A stretch of 64,000 bases of DNA from Cryphonectria parasitica EP155 (taxonomy: Eukaryota; Ascomycota; Sordariomycetes; Diaporthales; Cryphonectriaceae), in the NCBI RefSeq assembly GCF_011745365.1, contig NW_024468912.1, forward strand, positions 4,526,001-4,590,000, written 5' to 3'. Below the pieces are notes generated by a model that was not told the origin of the DNA, made no database searches, and saw only the letters and a list, made by a program, of their open reading frames with translations. This document shows positions 24,548 to 36,181 of this stretch, in pieces. How positions within the stretch are numbered: position 1 is the stretch's first letter; the number at the start of each line of letters is the position of its first letter. Both the position numbers and the translations under genes were made by a program.

Positions 24548-25417
24548 ATGCCTAACGACATGGCCATTTCCGTGACTAGCAACGAGGTGAAAGCAAGCCC
24601 GGTGGGTGGTGAGGCTCTGGAAGCCCAGCAGGCTGCCGGCACACTCTCCGTCGTCGTTGCAGTTGTGGGATCCTACCCATCTTCTCACGCTGCGCAATCG
24701 AGTACGTCTACCGTCGGTGCAGGCCGCAATTCCATGTTCCTTGCCCTCCTCGAGCCAGGCTCCGATGCCTCCTTGGCCATTTTCCCTGACCACCTGGCTC
24801 AAGACAGACTCCTGACCCAGCAGATCGAAGACCACCACTTGTATTCGCACCACAACTTCCAGTGCGAGCGGTACAAGCGTGAGAACTCGACAACCAAGCA
24901 CCTCTTCTCAGAGCCGCCTAGAGAGCTGCTCTACTGCCAGGTCAAGGAGTGCACGCACGTGCCCACCCCCTCTGCCTTCCCCAACCTCAACTGGACGTTC
25001 GAGTCGGGCATCACCTCCTTCGACCGGGCCCAAGCGCTCGGCCGCCGCCCGGCTGCATTGCACCACCAGCAGGCCCAGATCGCGCCCCACATCACGCCCA
25101 CGCCCGCCTGTGACCACGCCCTGCGCGCGCTGAGCGACATGGTCCAGGCGGCGGTTTCGGCAGGCCTCAAGGACGTGGCCGTGTGCATCTCGGTCATGGG
25201 CCCGGAGGCGGGCTCTGGCAGGGCTGCTGTGCCAGCTGCTGATGCGGACAAGATCCGCGTGCTCAGGGCGCTGGTCAGGCAGGTCTCGGGACAGCTGATG
25301 GCTTGGCATTGGCCGTTCTGGATTCGCCGGGCGGAGCGGGCTCTGGGTGCTACGAGGCAGCTTGTTGTCTATGATGATGGGGAGGGGGCCAAGGGTTTTG
25401 CGATTGCTGATGAGTGA
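24548..25417 (+). CDS. Hypothetical protein
   Basis: An intronless 289-residue frame that I do not recognise. The chosen start is the ATG opening MPNDMAISV; the frame stays open upstream to 24302, but that part looks non-coding. Codon use from about 24900 on is G/C-rich at third positions, like the confirmed genes here. This is the main reason to think it is real. The protein is Ala-rich, with a Cys/His-containing middle (HHNFQCERYKRE, LLYCQVKECTHV) and a C-terminal helix-rich part ending FAIADE. No signal peptide or membrane segment. Function unknown; likely lineage-restricted. Confidence 0.55.
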   Translation: MPNDMAISVTSNEVKASPVGGEALEAQQAAGTLSVVVAVVGSYPSSHAAQSSTSTVGAGRNSMFLALLEPGSDASLAIFPDHLAQDRLLTQQIEDHHLYSHHNFQCERYKRENSTTKHLFSEPPRELLYCQVKECTHVPTPSAFPNLNWTFESGITSFDRAQALGRRPAALHHQQAQIAPHITPTPACDHALRALSDMVQAAVSAGLKDVAVCISVMGPEAGSGRAAVPAADADKIRVLRALVRQVSGQLMAWHWPFWIRRAERALGATRQLVVYDDGEGAKGFAIADE

Positions 25418-26410
25418 GCAAGCACAACTATTGCCGTCATGTTCCTGCTGCTACTGCTGCTAGTTACTGGGCAGGTGAGAAAGGATCACCTGGATGGGCA
25501 AGGCATTTATGGGTCTGGCTGGATTAATGGAAGGGAGTTTGTGCACATTTGTTTCTTCATAGATTGGATTTTGCATGAGCGATGATAGACTAGCTGGGTC
25601 AGGATGAATCCATACTGAATGTCATATTACTTGACAGAGATGGAACCAGCTTCTCTTTGAAACACACATGATTTATTGAGATTTTGAGTATTGCTACAGA
25701 GGTCCTCTAGGGGACCACATAATTGACCATAATTATGTGACTGGCTGACGCCAGCCTCCTCCCGAGAAGTACATATCGCTAAGATGATGCTAAGTGCCCA
25801 AGTGTGATGGCCGTGAGCCTCCATTGATGAATCGAGGAAACTAGCTCTTGTACACCCTGTACGACTACAAAATCTTCGAGTCCTGGATTTCACATCTCCT
25901 TTTTGTGCAGGAACTTTGTCAAAGACTCCGCTATCTCTCTTTTCCATCTGATATAGCTAACATTCACATTCACGCTGATATCAAGTCGCATTGTTTGACA
26001 GCGTGAGTCGCAAGTGAAAGGCTATCATTGTAATCAATACGCTAAACATCTGTGCTACTTAGAATCGAGTCTTCTCGAAATGTCGACCTAGGGTGCATTG
26101 TCAGGTATTTAAATGATTGATCAGGTTCTGATAACTTCTTGATCTTTGAAATGCGTTGAACTGTATGCAGAACCAGACAAAGCATTTCCCATCCCAACAT
26201 ACACCTGAATTTCCAAAATTACAGCAGGAATCTTTGTCTCTCAGCCCATAGATCCCCCTTGTACGTGCATTTTCTATCAGTTAAAGGGAACTCAAACAGC
26301 TTTCATTACCCATGTTAACATCGACAAGAAAGTTCCTTGCTAACAAATCGTCTTTAAACACCTGTTGCCAGCCAAGTCAAGGTCACCCAACAAAGTAAGC
26401 TATTCAAATA
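25418..26410. other. Intergenic region
   Basis: About 1 kb downstream of the hypothetical gene; AT-richer than its surroundings. Nothing else was recognised. Confidence 0.45.
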
Positions 26411-27328
26411 TCAGGACTCACCTCGTGTTGATCCACCAGATGAAAGGCTGATACCTTCAATCTCAGCAAAGACATAGAACAGAGACATCGCCTTCCAACC
26501 AAGAAACGTGTCAAAAGCTGAATAGGAGAGCAGAACATCGACTAAAATGCTGTCAACCCATAACTGGTGAGTACATCCCTTTTTATCCAGAGAAGTTTCC
26601 TTGAATTCATTGATCAGAATCATCTGAAGAGATCAAGCAAAGCAAGCCAATGCTGATGTCAATGTCAACTTACATAGTCCTTTCTGCAAACTCCATGGCA
26701 ACCTCCATCGTTGCCTGGCCAAAGGACATTTCAAAAAGTGTCCAAAACATGGCTTCCATTCCACCTTGAGTGGATGCTTCCACTGCATCCGGGAGGCTCG
26801 AGCAGAGCTTCGCAAAGAACATAACAGCCAGAGGGCTGCCAAGAAGCAGAGGGGCAAGAACAAGTAGGAGGTGGATTGGTGTGGGGTGGGTCAGCAAGTT
26901 AGACCTTTCTTTTGTCCTCTTTATTTCTCCTCAAACGAGGAGCAAGAGATAATGCCTATTTCTCTCAACCATTGCCTCGTGCTGCTCGTCTTAACTATAC
27001 TCTGGATTTCATCTTGATCGACGACAGAGGTTCCGTGGATGTGTGCTGTACAATCGAAATCGTGCTCAACGGTCTCCAACAGTCCCAGTTTGTCTAGGTG
27101 ATGGTTAAAGAACACGTTGCGTCCCTCTGAGTCCACATGATAATTAAGGAAGCATAAGCATGCGATCAACTGGGGCATGCTTACACGTCGGCCCTGCTTC
27201 ACGCAAGCTGCGATGTCGATGAATGGTCGCTGAGCTGAGGGCTTGATGCGAGCGTTAAGGCGGGCTAGGCGGGAGCAAGCAGTATTGAATAGGCCCGGAG
27301 GGAGCGAAGACGGAACCTGTGCCCTCAT
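26411..27328 (-). other. Unresolved spliced-looking region on the minus strand
   Basis: The minus strand holds a 135-codon open frame starting at ATG 27328 and two shorter frames downstream. Candidate intron borders are present: GTAAGC near 27183 with CAG about 60 bases on, GTAAGT near 26672 with TTCAG near 26623, and GTGAGT near 26425. Piecing them together gives no domain I recognise, and not every junction keeps a frame. It could be an unknown multi-exon gene, a decayed gene or a non-coding transcript. Confidence 0.25.
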
Positions 27329-27561
27329 TCCCGCTCGCTCTAATTATCGACTTGCAAAGACTTCACCATGAAAGATTTGCAACAACGGCGCTCAGCAGCT
27401 TGTAGCCAATAGAACAGATCGAAAAGTTGAATTATGCACCGTACTGTGCGACCAGTTTGAAAGGTGTGATCTATGGCTTGTAAAAAATTACATCCATGGC
27501 CTTATGCCGTCTAGATAATACCATCCTCCGATCGTGTGGCTTCGTCGTAGCCAAAGGTCGT

Positions 27562-27952
27562 TTACAGACCACCAAGGAGGGCAGCAAGGCCACCAGCACC
27601 ACCAGCAGCCGCAGCACCGGTACCTAGATCCTGTTAGTGGATGGCCTGTTCTTTCTCATGGGAAAGGAGAGCACATGGCTTGACTCACCAGTAGCAGCCG
27701 TGGCGGAATCAGCGCCCGTGGCAGCGCCTGCTCCAGCGCCAGCGGCACCGCCCAGCAGAGCGGCGAGAGCACCAGCACCGCCCGCACCTCCGGCAGTCTT
27801 GCCCTGGTGGTGAGGGGCGGCCGAGACGGCGCCGAGGACGGCGAGGCTCTGGGAATTCATTGTCAGCAAAACCCAGTCACACAAGAAGAAAATGGTATGC
27901 TTAGAATGGGAACTCCTCGACTTACGAGGAACAGAGACTTGATGGAAACCAT
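27562..27952 (-). CDS. Small secreted Ala/Gly-rich protein
   Basis: Three small exons on the minus strand: 27952..27926, 27848..27689 and 27623..27562, giving 82 residues. Introns have GTAAGT and GTGAGT donors and CAG and CTAG acceptors, and the frame is kept throughout. Residues 1-20 form a signal peptide (MVSIKSLFL, then SLAVLGAVSA) with likely cleavage before APHHQ. The mature peptide of about 62 residues is almost wholly Ala, Gly, Leu and Thr and has no cysteine. The motif LAALLGG occurs twice, once in exon 2 and once at the very C-terminus in exon 3. Function unknown: a cell-surface or small secreted protein is the most that can be inferred. Too short and too spliced to be seen as a single open frame. 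Confidence 0.75.
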
Positions 27953-30027
27953 TTTGACTGATTTGTGTGTTTTGGTGTGGAGTATGCTGTCCGGCAGCTG
28001 TGAAGCAAGAAATATTATGTATTTACGAAGGAAGAAATGATCAATGTACAAGAAAGTGATTGTGTTGATGGGATGGATTAAGATCATGTGTTGAGATCTC
28101 TGAGGGGAAGTCGCATATTTATACGCCGTGAAAGGCTCAGTTCCATAGCAGCTGGTTTGCGCTCTTCTGCCTCATCTCCTTTTACTCGGACGAGAGGCTT
28201 GAGCGTTGTGGTGAAACGAGAGCCGACGGTGAGATCAGATGTGTAGATGCATGGCTTGGCACTGCCACCCCGCGAAAATAATTCAGCCCGAATGCTTGGA
28301 GATGCGGGTAAAGCGGAGGTCTCGAAACAAATCCTTGTTGAAGGCGGCGGCAGAAGACACCGCGACGACCAGTGACCGAGTTTCGAGTGATCATGTTTGG
28401 GATCAGACGTTGATGCCGAAACAAGAACAGCCACCATCGTTTGGAATAGAGACTTGGGCTGGAAGTGATTGACACCTTCGTCCGATGTTTGCTTGGAGTG
28501 CCCCTGAATCACTAACCTTAGTTTCGCCTCCCCTAATTCAACGTCGTACTGTATCAACGTATTCGGGTTTTGAGCCAAGCTTGACACAAAGCCTTGGAAT
28601 GGCAACAACAGATGGCCAGGAAAATCAGAATTGGCGCTGCACAGCCTGCTAGTTCTTGATTCCTTGCTAGAAAATGCCTTCATTGCGATGCGACTGGATT
28701 AGACTTAAAGTTTTACAATTTTTTGAGTGCTGCATGCCGTGTTTGGCCCGAACTAGTAGATGTGTTGGACCAATGCTCCTTTGCAGATTGCGTCAACGAA
28801 CCAAGGCTCTCAGAAACTGATACTGGAGCAGCTATGCGACAGGTTCAGCTCTCACTTTTGCGCAGGCCCATCTTCTCTATGGAAAGGCTGACTGTACACG
28901 TGAACCGTTTGGGTGATTCTGCCTACATCCCATCTTGCCCTTCTTGTCCTTTATCTTCTTTTTTTTCTTTTTTTTCTTGGCAAAAAAACAAGATGATTGC
29001 AGATGTAAGGCCACCATGGATACCTTGCATCGCTTATTTACAGAGAAAGATATTACAATGAAGTGTTTGCCACTTCATCTTATGGTGTACTGCCTCAGTA
29101 ACACTCTTCATCTTTTTCTACCATGGATAATTGAAGACTGCAGAAAGGGCAACCGATATTTGTTACAGAAGATGCCGTGGAGATTTCGAAGTCTGGTGGC
29201 TTAGCGAAGCCACTGGGCATCACGATTGTGACATAGGTATAAAGTCTCAGCTCGACTTCAATATGGTGAGATTTAATTATGACATCGAGCCTCCCAGCCA
29301 CCTTCTTGAAAAGAATGTGCTCAAGCAAGACAAGTACCTCCCTCCTACCTGTCATAAAATCACTCTGACAAAACTGATACTGGTGAAGGAGGAAGGTCAT
29401 TGCAGCTGAGAATGAGCAAAAGGAGAGGGATCTCGGGGACGTTGATGTCCAATGCATGTGTTAATTCGAGCGGGGCCAAGGAAAAGTAATTCCCCATGGA
29501 GCAAGAACGCAAGGATCCCATTCTGTAAATTCATTTCAAGACTGCACTTTTGGTCATCAAAAGAAAGCGCACGCTGTCTGGCATCCTACTGTGTCCGTAT
29601 CGATACCAAGCAGGATATTGTTCATTCATGCCTCCTTCTTCAAAAGGTGACCGCTGCTGCGTGAGACCTGTTCTTGATATGCCCTCAGGGCAGTTGAATC
29701 ACCTTACCTTCGCAGTCACTCCTTCGAATCAAGCATCTCAATGACGGGGAGATCAATTTCCGTTTTGCCATCATACGGCATCGACGAGATGCTCGACACC
29801 GAGAACCTGAGTTGATCTCGCTTCTGTTGGACCAACCTTGCGAGCCTTTCAAATCTCTAGTGGAGAAGCTTTGGCTCTCTCCAATCACTTGTAAGACAGA
29901 AGCCCCTTTGGGAACGCAAAGCCTCACAAAAGAAAATTAATTAACTGAAGTACCATCGATCTAGGCGCTGTCGGCACATTCTGGCTCTCATCTTGCATTA
30001 TCTCGAAGCGAAAACCACCACTCGACG
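27953..30027. other. Intergenic region
   Basis: About 2 kb between divergent genes. The minus strand has a 199-codon frame (28084-28683) with no recognisable domain, sitting in the promoter of the small secreted gene; I treat it as chance, at low certainty. No RNA gene was seen. Confidence 0.4.
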
Positions 30028-31391
30028 ATGATGACTCCAATTTTAGCAATGTCCTTGGCGGTTTTCCACAGTTTCTGGAACTTGTCAACACTAGATTCGT
30101 GGCCCGCTATGACCAAGAGGACAGTCGACCCTCCGAATACTGGCATAGTTCCCACGGTGCCGGAGATGCCCATCCCTTCGAATGTCGGAAACTACCACTT
30201 TGCCGGTTGCTTCAGTCACGTAGATCCGCTCCAGCACGTATTTACGGGCCAGCACAGGCAGTCACAGATTAAGATGTCAGTGAGCCTGTGCGCGACCGTC
30301 TGCAGAGACACCAAGTCCCCAATGATGGGCCTTGAGGCTTCATCGACTTGTAAGTACTTGAGTATCCTCTGGGGGTTTTCCCCCTTTTTTTTTTTCTTCA
30401 ATTTCTTTTCATCTTAACCTGGAATCGATCCTTCCTTTGAACGGGTCTTGAATAACGCTGACGAGACCCAACAGGTTACTGTGGCACGGCACTCGAGAGC
30501 TGCTGGATGTCGGAGACTTTGGTCGGCAATTGCGACATGCCTTGCAGTGGCAACTCGCTGCAGATGTGTGGAGGTGACTTTTACACACAAATCTACATCT
30601 CTGGTGATGCTGGCGGCCAGGACTTGGACCCCATTTGCACGCCCCTCGTGCCCGACATTCCCTCTGGAGTCTCAACGACCAGCATTGTCTCCGTGACACG
30701 GCCTCCCCCCTCTACAGCACACAGCACCTCAGTTGCACGTGGGGATGGAACTACCAGCTTGATACAAAGTACTCCCCCGACTACTTCCTCAGCAGGGTCA
30801 ACGTCCCAGACAATGGCAGTCAGCACGCTGACGACCTCTGGACCACTGTCCTCGAACTCCCCCGTGTCTTCCAAAAAAGTTACCTCGAGTAGTACTGTGA
30901 GCGAGACAACGACATCGCGACAGTCGACAAATTCAGCTATGCCAACTGCTCCTACATCAAGCGGATCGTCATCATCACCCAATCCTGGATCACAAACCTC
31001 AACGGCCACTTCAACCACGTCCACAAACTCACGCCTAACGCCCCGCCCATCCTCGAGTGAAGGTTCTCCAAGTGGTACGCCAGCGGCAGGCAGAGGCCTG
31101 AGCAAGGCCGTCATCGCTGGAGTCGCGACGTCGGCAGCTGTGGTCACTGCGCTGGTCGTGACGGGCGTCATTATTCTTGTCAGGAGGAAGAGGAGGAGAA
31201 AGGACAATGGCATCTACGATGATGTAAGCATCACGACCTGGGGAAACTCGGAGAGCGACGCACCTTGGGCCATCCGCAGCACCATCTCGAGTGTGCCGGG
31301 GAGGGTGGCACGCGTGTCATCCAAGTTTTCTGGGAAGAGCAGGGACGATCATTCGAGTGGTGTTGAGACTGTCTATTATGGGAAACAATAG
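30028..31391 (+). CDS. WSC domain single-pass membrane protein
   Basis: Exons 30028..30349 and 30475..31391 give about 412 residues; the GTAAGT/ACAG junction rebuilds the cysteine of CYCGTALESC. A WSC domain spans about 57-145, with the expected Cys pattern: FAGCF, LCATVC, CYCG, NCDMPCSGN and MCGG. It is followed by about 150 Ser/Thr/Pro-rich residues, a transmembrane helix (AVVTALVVTGVIILV), a basic stop-transfer (RRKRRRK) and a short cytosolic tail of about 75 residues. This is the layout of fungal cell-wall stress sensors (Wsc type), where the Ser/Thr-rich part is heavily O-mannosylated. The N-terminal 25 residues are only weakly hydrophobic, so an upstream signal-peptide exon may be missing. 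Whether it signals to the cell-wall integrity pathway is inference. Confidence 0.8.
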
Positions 31392-31935
31392 AGGATGGTG
31401 AGATCTCGGTTTGAGGTGATTCGAGTCTCTGGGACTAGATAGATAAGGAAAGGGAGATGCGTTGTTTTCGCCTACCATCTTTGGGGAGGTAATTATGATG
31501 AAAGTGAATTCTGAGTCAAGCGTGCGTCGTCTTGAAGTGATGTGATTAAGCAGGATATGATATGTTGAAATGCAGGTTAAGATCTAGTAGGGCGTGACAC
31601 TCGGAAGACATACTGAGACTTAAAGGCAAGGAAGGGGGCTTTCCGACTAACTCAGAAACAGGCTGTCGTGTTAAAGTGAAGAGATGCAAAAATGATTGCA
31701 TGTGCTGTGTATTCTCTGGTACATTCTTCACTTCAATGGGCCATTCCATCCTCGAGTACACAGATCATGTCACGCTGCTGAAAGAGGTGAGCTTTGAATA
31801 ATTAAAGTAATGAATTGAAACCTCCTTGAAGTAATTTTTGAGGCCAACATCATTGAACATGGCTCTCCTTAGGACCATTGCAGCTCTTATATCCAGTAAA
31901 TACACATTTAGAGAAGGATATAGTCATCAGATCAA
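31392..31935. other. Intergenic region between convergent genes
   Basis: The 3' ends of the WSC gene and the carboxylesterase gene meet here. Nothing further was seen. Confidence 0.5.
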
Positions 31936-33864
31936 TTAATTCCTCAGTGTATACCCTTTGTTCAAGAAAAATTCACACTGCACCCTCGCATCCGGATCGC
32001 CCGTCGAGCTGATGCCACCATAGGTAATGTCCAGCACCTCAAAGCCCACACTCTCCCCGTTGGCCGTGGTGCCTGCGCCGCCGCTCATGTAGCTGGGCCA
32101 GTACGGCGCGTCGGCCGTCCGCAGCGGGTTCGGGTCGAGGGTGGAGGCGAACGAGATCCAGTAGCTCGTCATGATGGCCGCGAGGGTCTGGTTGTTTGCC
32201 GTGGGCCAGTTGATGTACTCGTTGGCCAGGAACGGGGCCGTGGAGCCGTGGACTTGGGACCCGGCATCGAAGACTAACTTGAAGACGGCGGAGGAATTGT
32301 AGTTTTCGTCTACGGCCGAGGTTGCCATCTGGTATGTCGGGCCTGTGTGGGAAGTTGAAATTAGATCGATTCATTTCCATAGGCGATTCTGACATTTGCA
32401 GGGTGGATGTTTTCGACTTGTCAGCAGAGATTTGTGGAATACTTACAGACAATAATAAAGTCACCATACCAGCTCGCGCGCTGGAAGAGGGTTGAGTTAT
32501 AGTCTGATCGTGGGTACAACTCGTAGAGTCTCGAGAAGAACGCAGGTCCAGCGCCGGGGAAGAGATATTCAGCCTTAGTTTTCATGCCCATCCAGCGTCA
32601 GCATCCATTTTTGCCTTTCTTTGAACATTGAGCCATGTTGACAGGAAAGAAAAAAGAGGGACAGAATAAAGGAGAAGAAGAAAAAAAAGACTGTACTCAC
32701 ATCCGTCGTCTCTTCGACCTGGTTCGTCTGGCTAGCATTGGAAAAGATATACCCCTCATAACCCTCCCGATCCACCAACAGCGGCACCTTGTAAAACTCG
32801 CCCTTCTTAAAAGCAATATCAGGCAGATCACGCAAGAAATCTCCATCCACCACAGGCCCGAACCAGAACGTCCCATAGCCATCGCCGGGGCCCGCATACG
32901 AAACATTGAAATCCACCTGCCCAGCCCGCGTCAGGTCCGCCTCGCTCAGGCCCCGCAGACAGGCAACATCCCCACACCCAGAGGCGTTGAGCGCAAACCT
33001 GTACTGCAGCTCCTGCGTGCTCTTGTTGAGCAGGGGCTGCCACCAGGGATACTCTGCAATGGCGGCCCGGAAGGGCGGGACGCCGAACCCGCCGCCGTTG
33101 CCGCCGCCGGCCATGAGCTGGTACGTGACGCTGCCGCCGCCCGCAGACCCGCCCCAGATGGTGACCTTGGCCGGGTCGCCGCCGAAAGCAGCAATGTGGC
33201 GCTGGACCCATTCGAGGGCGAGGCGCTGGTCGTAGAGGCCTGCGTTCTGGACGCCGTCCTCGGCGATGTCGGACCCAGCCAGGAAGCCGAAGATGCCCAG
33301 GCGGTACTGGATGGCGACGTAGATGAGCCCGCCGTCCGAGGCGTGCACCATGGCGTCGCCTGGGTAGCTGATCGCGCTGCCGGTGGTGTAGCCGCCGCCG
33401 TGGATCTGGACCATCACGGGCAGGCCGCCTGTGATGTTTTGCCGGGTGGAGGGCACCAGGACGTCGGCCGTGAGGCAGTTCTCGCTCTGGCCCTGTGGCG
33501 TGGCTGCGAAGGAGCCCGGCTCTTGGTCGGCGGCGTAGTCCCAGAACGGGTACCCCTGGATGCATGCTGGCCCCTGTGTGGTGGCCTGGATGGTCTGGCC
33601 GGTGTAGTTGGACGAGGACTCGATCGGGAGGGGTTTCTGCCATCTGTTTGCGCCTGTGGGCGGCTGGGCATAGTACAGGCCGCGGTAGTAGTTGATTCCT
33701 GCGGTTGTGTTGGTGTATCCGACATATTTTGCGTAGCCCAGGTCGATGATGGGGACAGAGGTGTTGCTGGACTGGGCTGCTGTGGGTGTGAGGAGGAGGA
33801 CGAGGAGGAGGAGGAGGCTCATGGCCAGAGGGAGCACAGAAGGGGTCCTCATCTTGATGTGCAT
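31936..33864 (-). CDS. Secreted type-B carboxylesterase/lipase family protein
   Basis: Exons 33864..32701, 32573..32447 and 32342..31936 give about 565 residues. Donors are GTGAGT and GTAAGT; acceptors are AAG and ACAG, and the last junction rebuilds CPTYQMATS. A signal peptide (SLLLLLVLLLTPTAAQ) follows the start. The alpha/beta-hydrolase features are in order: oxyanion loop QIHGGGYTTG, the Ser240 nucleophile in WGGSAGGGS, FWFGPVVDG, and a late catalytic His candidate in SQVHGSTAPF. The usual GESAG nucleophile elbow is GGSAG here. Many N-glycosylation sites (NTS, NTT, NYT, NAS) fit secretion. It should hydrolyse esters outside the cell or in the secretory pathway; the substrate cannot be told. 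ATG 33852 is an alternative start. Confidence 0.88.
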
Positions 33865-35239
33865 TGGTCTCTCTTGACACTCACACAGAACGTGGGACAG
33901 GACACTGGAGGCAACCAAGATGGAAGGACGGCAGTCTGGTAATGAATGCCTTCTTGAGGGTGACTCTAGTAATCAAGCCAAACTATCATGTACTTCACCT
34001 TGCTGTGGACCGTCGGACCATCTTATATCTTTATTTCAAAGCAATTATGGATCAACGTCGCGAGTTCTCGCTCATCTCATTCACCTTCCCAGTCAAGACT
34101 GTCTGTCTGTCTTATGGCACAGAGGTGCATACTGAACCTAGATTTGACCCTGGCAGCTGAAAAAGCTAATCTTGTTTGTATCTTACTCTGCTCTTCTTTT
34201 CTTGATGTCATTGTGCCTATCAATGGTAACTACCGGCGCTCGTTTAGTCTGCATGTAGTTTGGGGGCAGACGGAAGAGAGAGCTGGGGAGGGGAAAATGG
34301 TCCGAATGCCTGCACAAACCTTCGTTGAATTGTGCTTTGTGCGGTAGCGCTGACCAATCCGTTGTTGCACTGCAGTCGTTAGTCTTATTCCTTTGGATAA
34401 TTGCGGGGGATGCAGAAAGTAGAAAAGAAGAGAAAATAAAAGTAGAACTCGTCACGAGGTCACGTCGTCTCCTCATCCCAGGTCAGGTTTTTGTCTTGTT
34501 TTCGGGGTAAGCGGAGTGACGATAATATGCATGCTATTCCCTTTAGTCATCCCCCCCCCCCCCAGCCGCTCCTCCGTGCGTTCCCCTCCTTTCAACGGTC
34601 GGACATTGCTTTTGCGTCAGTGCTCTCGGCATAGCTGGTGCCGGCTGTCTCGGTGCTGACTTGAGTGGAGAGGCATGATCCTAAAGTAGAAGGAAACATT
34701 ATAAATCAATTCGTTACAAATTCAGAGAAGAGACAACAAGAAAAAAAAAGAAGAAAAGAAAAAAAGAAAAAGAAAAGGGAGGACAGAGGCTGGGAAAACA
34801 CGACACAGGTTACGGATATTGATTGATTGCGCGTCGGTCCTCGTCAAAGACTGGTTGTTGACTGCAATTCTGCCTGTGTTAATTCATCCGTGCATATATT
34901 AGCCCGAAATCATGACTACCGTGGCTGGCTGATTACATCTGCTTCCTGTCTTGCCGTGGTACATATGTAATAGTCAAAGTGCAAAGCCTTTAGTCGAGAT
35001 TAAACAAATGCGGGTTTGTGTAACAAATTGTCTCCCCTCTTTTTGAAGATGAATTTGCGGCTCTTTACTCCCATCAAGAATCTGTGCTGTGAGGTGACAC
35101 AATGCGCTCAAGAAAATACTCTCATCGGATGAGACGTCTTACCTAGAAATTGTGCAGTCTTGTCTTCTTAATAACAATCATGGCAAACGAGGCGCTGGAC
35201 AGGAAGAGATGCTGGTGACCTGTTGCCCTCGAGATTCGC
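33865..35239. other. Intergenic region
   Basis: About 1.4 kb between the start of the carboxylesterase gene and the 3' end of the DUF924 gene. It contains a C-run near 34551-34564 and an A/G-rich run around 34738-34780. No gene was recognised. Confidence 0.5.
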
Positions 35240-36181
35240 TCACGACGGCCCAGCCATGCACCTGACACCCGCAGCAGACGCGTCCCTACCCGCGCCCAAG
35301 GGCGTCCACCGACCAGCCTTGACATCCTCCCTCACCCTCTCTGCCACAGCAGGCGGCGCCTCGGCAAAGTGATCCGTCTTCTCGATCCACTCCAGCTCCT
35401 CCTCGGTGCTCTTCCTCCCCTCGATGGCATTGCGATACGGATACCGCCCGTACCGGTCGATGATCGGCTTATGCACCTCTATGACTTCTATCATCAAGAA
35501 CGCAGCCTGGTGGAACGCCCAGTGTCGGTCCGGATCCAGCCTCGTCACGAGCCGTGGGAATGCATACACGTCGCTCAATCTGTGCCTGCCATCACTGTCC
35601 CGCACTGGGTCGCGCACCCCGGCGTGCGCCTCCACCAGGCAGCGCAGCCGTTCCACGCCGGCGACCGAGTCCTCCTGGTGCGGCACGGACTCCTGGTGGG
35701 CCATGGAGGCGGTGAGCTCCCAGGCGGCGCAGAACCAATACTCGAAGGAGGCGTCAGGCCAGCGGTTGCGCGCCCAGGGCCGCTGTTCTGGAAGGACATG
35801 TCCGCCAAAGAACTCGTCGTAGAGCCTTCTGACGATGCGATCAAAGTAGCTAGTCCAGCGGCCGTCGACGCCCGAGAATAGAATGCGTGGACACTGGTCG
35901 AGGAGAACTTGCAGGCCGAGAGCCTGCTCGGGAAAGGTGGGCGCCTCGACAGGCGGGAGGAAGCTGGTCATGTCAGGGACCGTGTGTGGGCCGTACTTTT
36001 CGCTGATGGCCACCAGAGCGGGCCACGCGATATGGGCGCGGCGCGAGAGGGTGATTTCGTCGCTAAAGTTCTCATTGATCATGGCGTTGCCCGTGACGAT
36101 CTCGTCCTTGGACCATGGTATGCGGGCCTGTGCCAGCTGCTCGAGCAGGGACGGCGTGATGATGGCATGTAGGTCGATCAT
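35240..36181 (-). CDS. DUF924 family protein
   Basis: A single exon of 313 residues from ATG 36181. The C-terminal half has the DUF924 signature order: HQAAFLMIEVIEVH, RYGRYPYRNAIEGRKSTEEELEW and a final KTDHFA-type segment. Earlier are RWTSYFDRIVRRLYDEFF and WFCAAWELTASMAHQES. DUF924 proteins are helical, tetratricopeptide-like proteins found in bacteria and many fungi, with no settled function. The canonical family is about 180-230 residues; here an N-terminal part of about 90 residues (LEQLAQARIPWSKDE onward) is added. No signal peptide or membrane segment. Confidence 0.75.
   Translation of the reverse strand: MIDLHAIITPSLLEQLAQARIPWSKDEIVTGNAMINENFSDEITLSRRAHIAWPALVAISEKYGPHTVPDMTSFLPPVEAPTFPEQALGLQVLLDQCPRILFSGVDGRWTSYFDRIVRRLYDEFFGGHVLPEQRPWARNRWPDASFEYWFCAAWELTASMAHQESVPHQEDSVAGVERLRCLVEAHAGVRDPVRDSDGRHRLSDVYAFPRLVTRLDPDRHWAFHQAAFLMIEVIEVHKPIIDRYGRYPYRNAIEGRKSTEEELEWIEKTDHFAEAPPAVAERVREDVKAGRWTPLGAGRDASAAGVRCMAGPS

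Noticed and set aside
28084..28683. 199-codon minus-strand frame
   Set aside because: No domain and no splice continuity to neighbours; lies in the promoter of the small secreted gene. Kept only as a note.
32828..33880. 350-codon minus-strand frame overlapping the carboxylesterase
   Set aside because: Same strand, shifted frame; Arg/Pro/His-rich with no domain.
32635..33942. 435-codon plus-strand open frame opposite the carboxylesterase
   Set aside because: It is the reverse of a clear esterase coding sequence with signal peptide and catalytic motifs. Gly/Val/Arg-rich composition is typical of an antisense shadow in GC-rich coding DNA.
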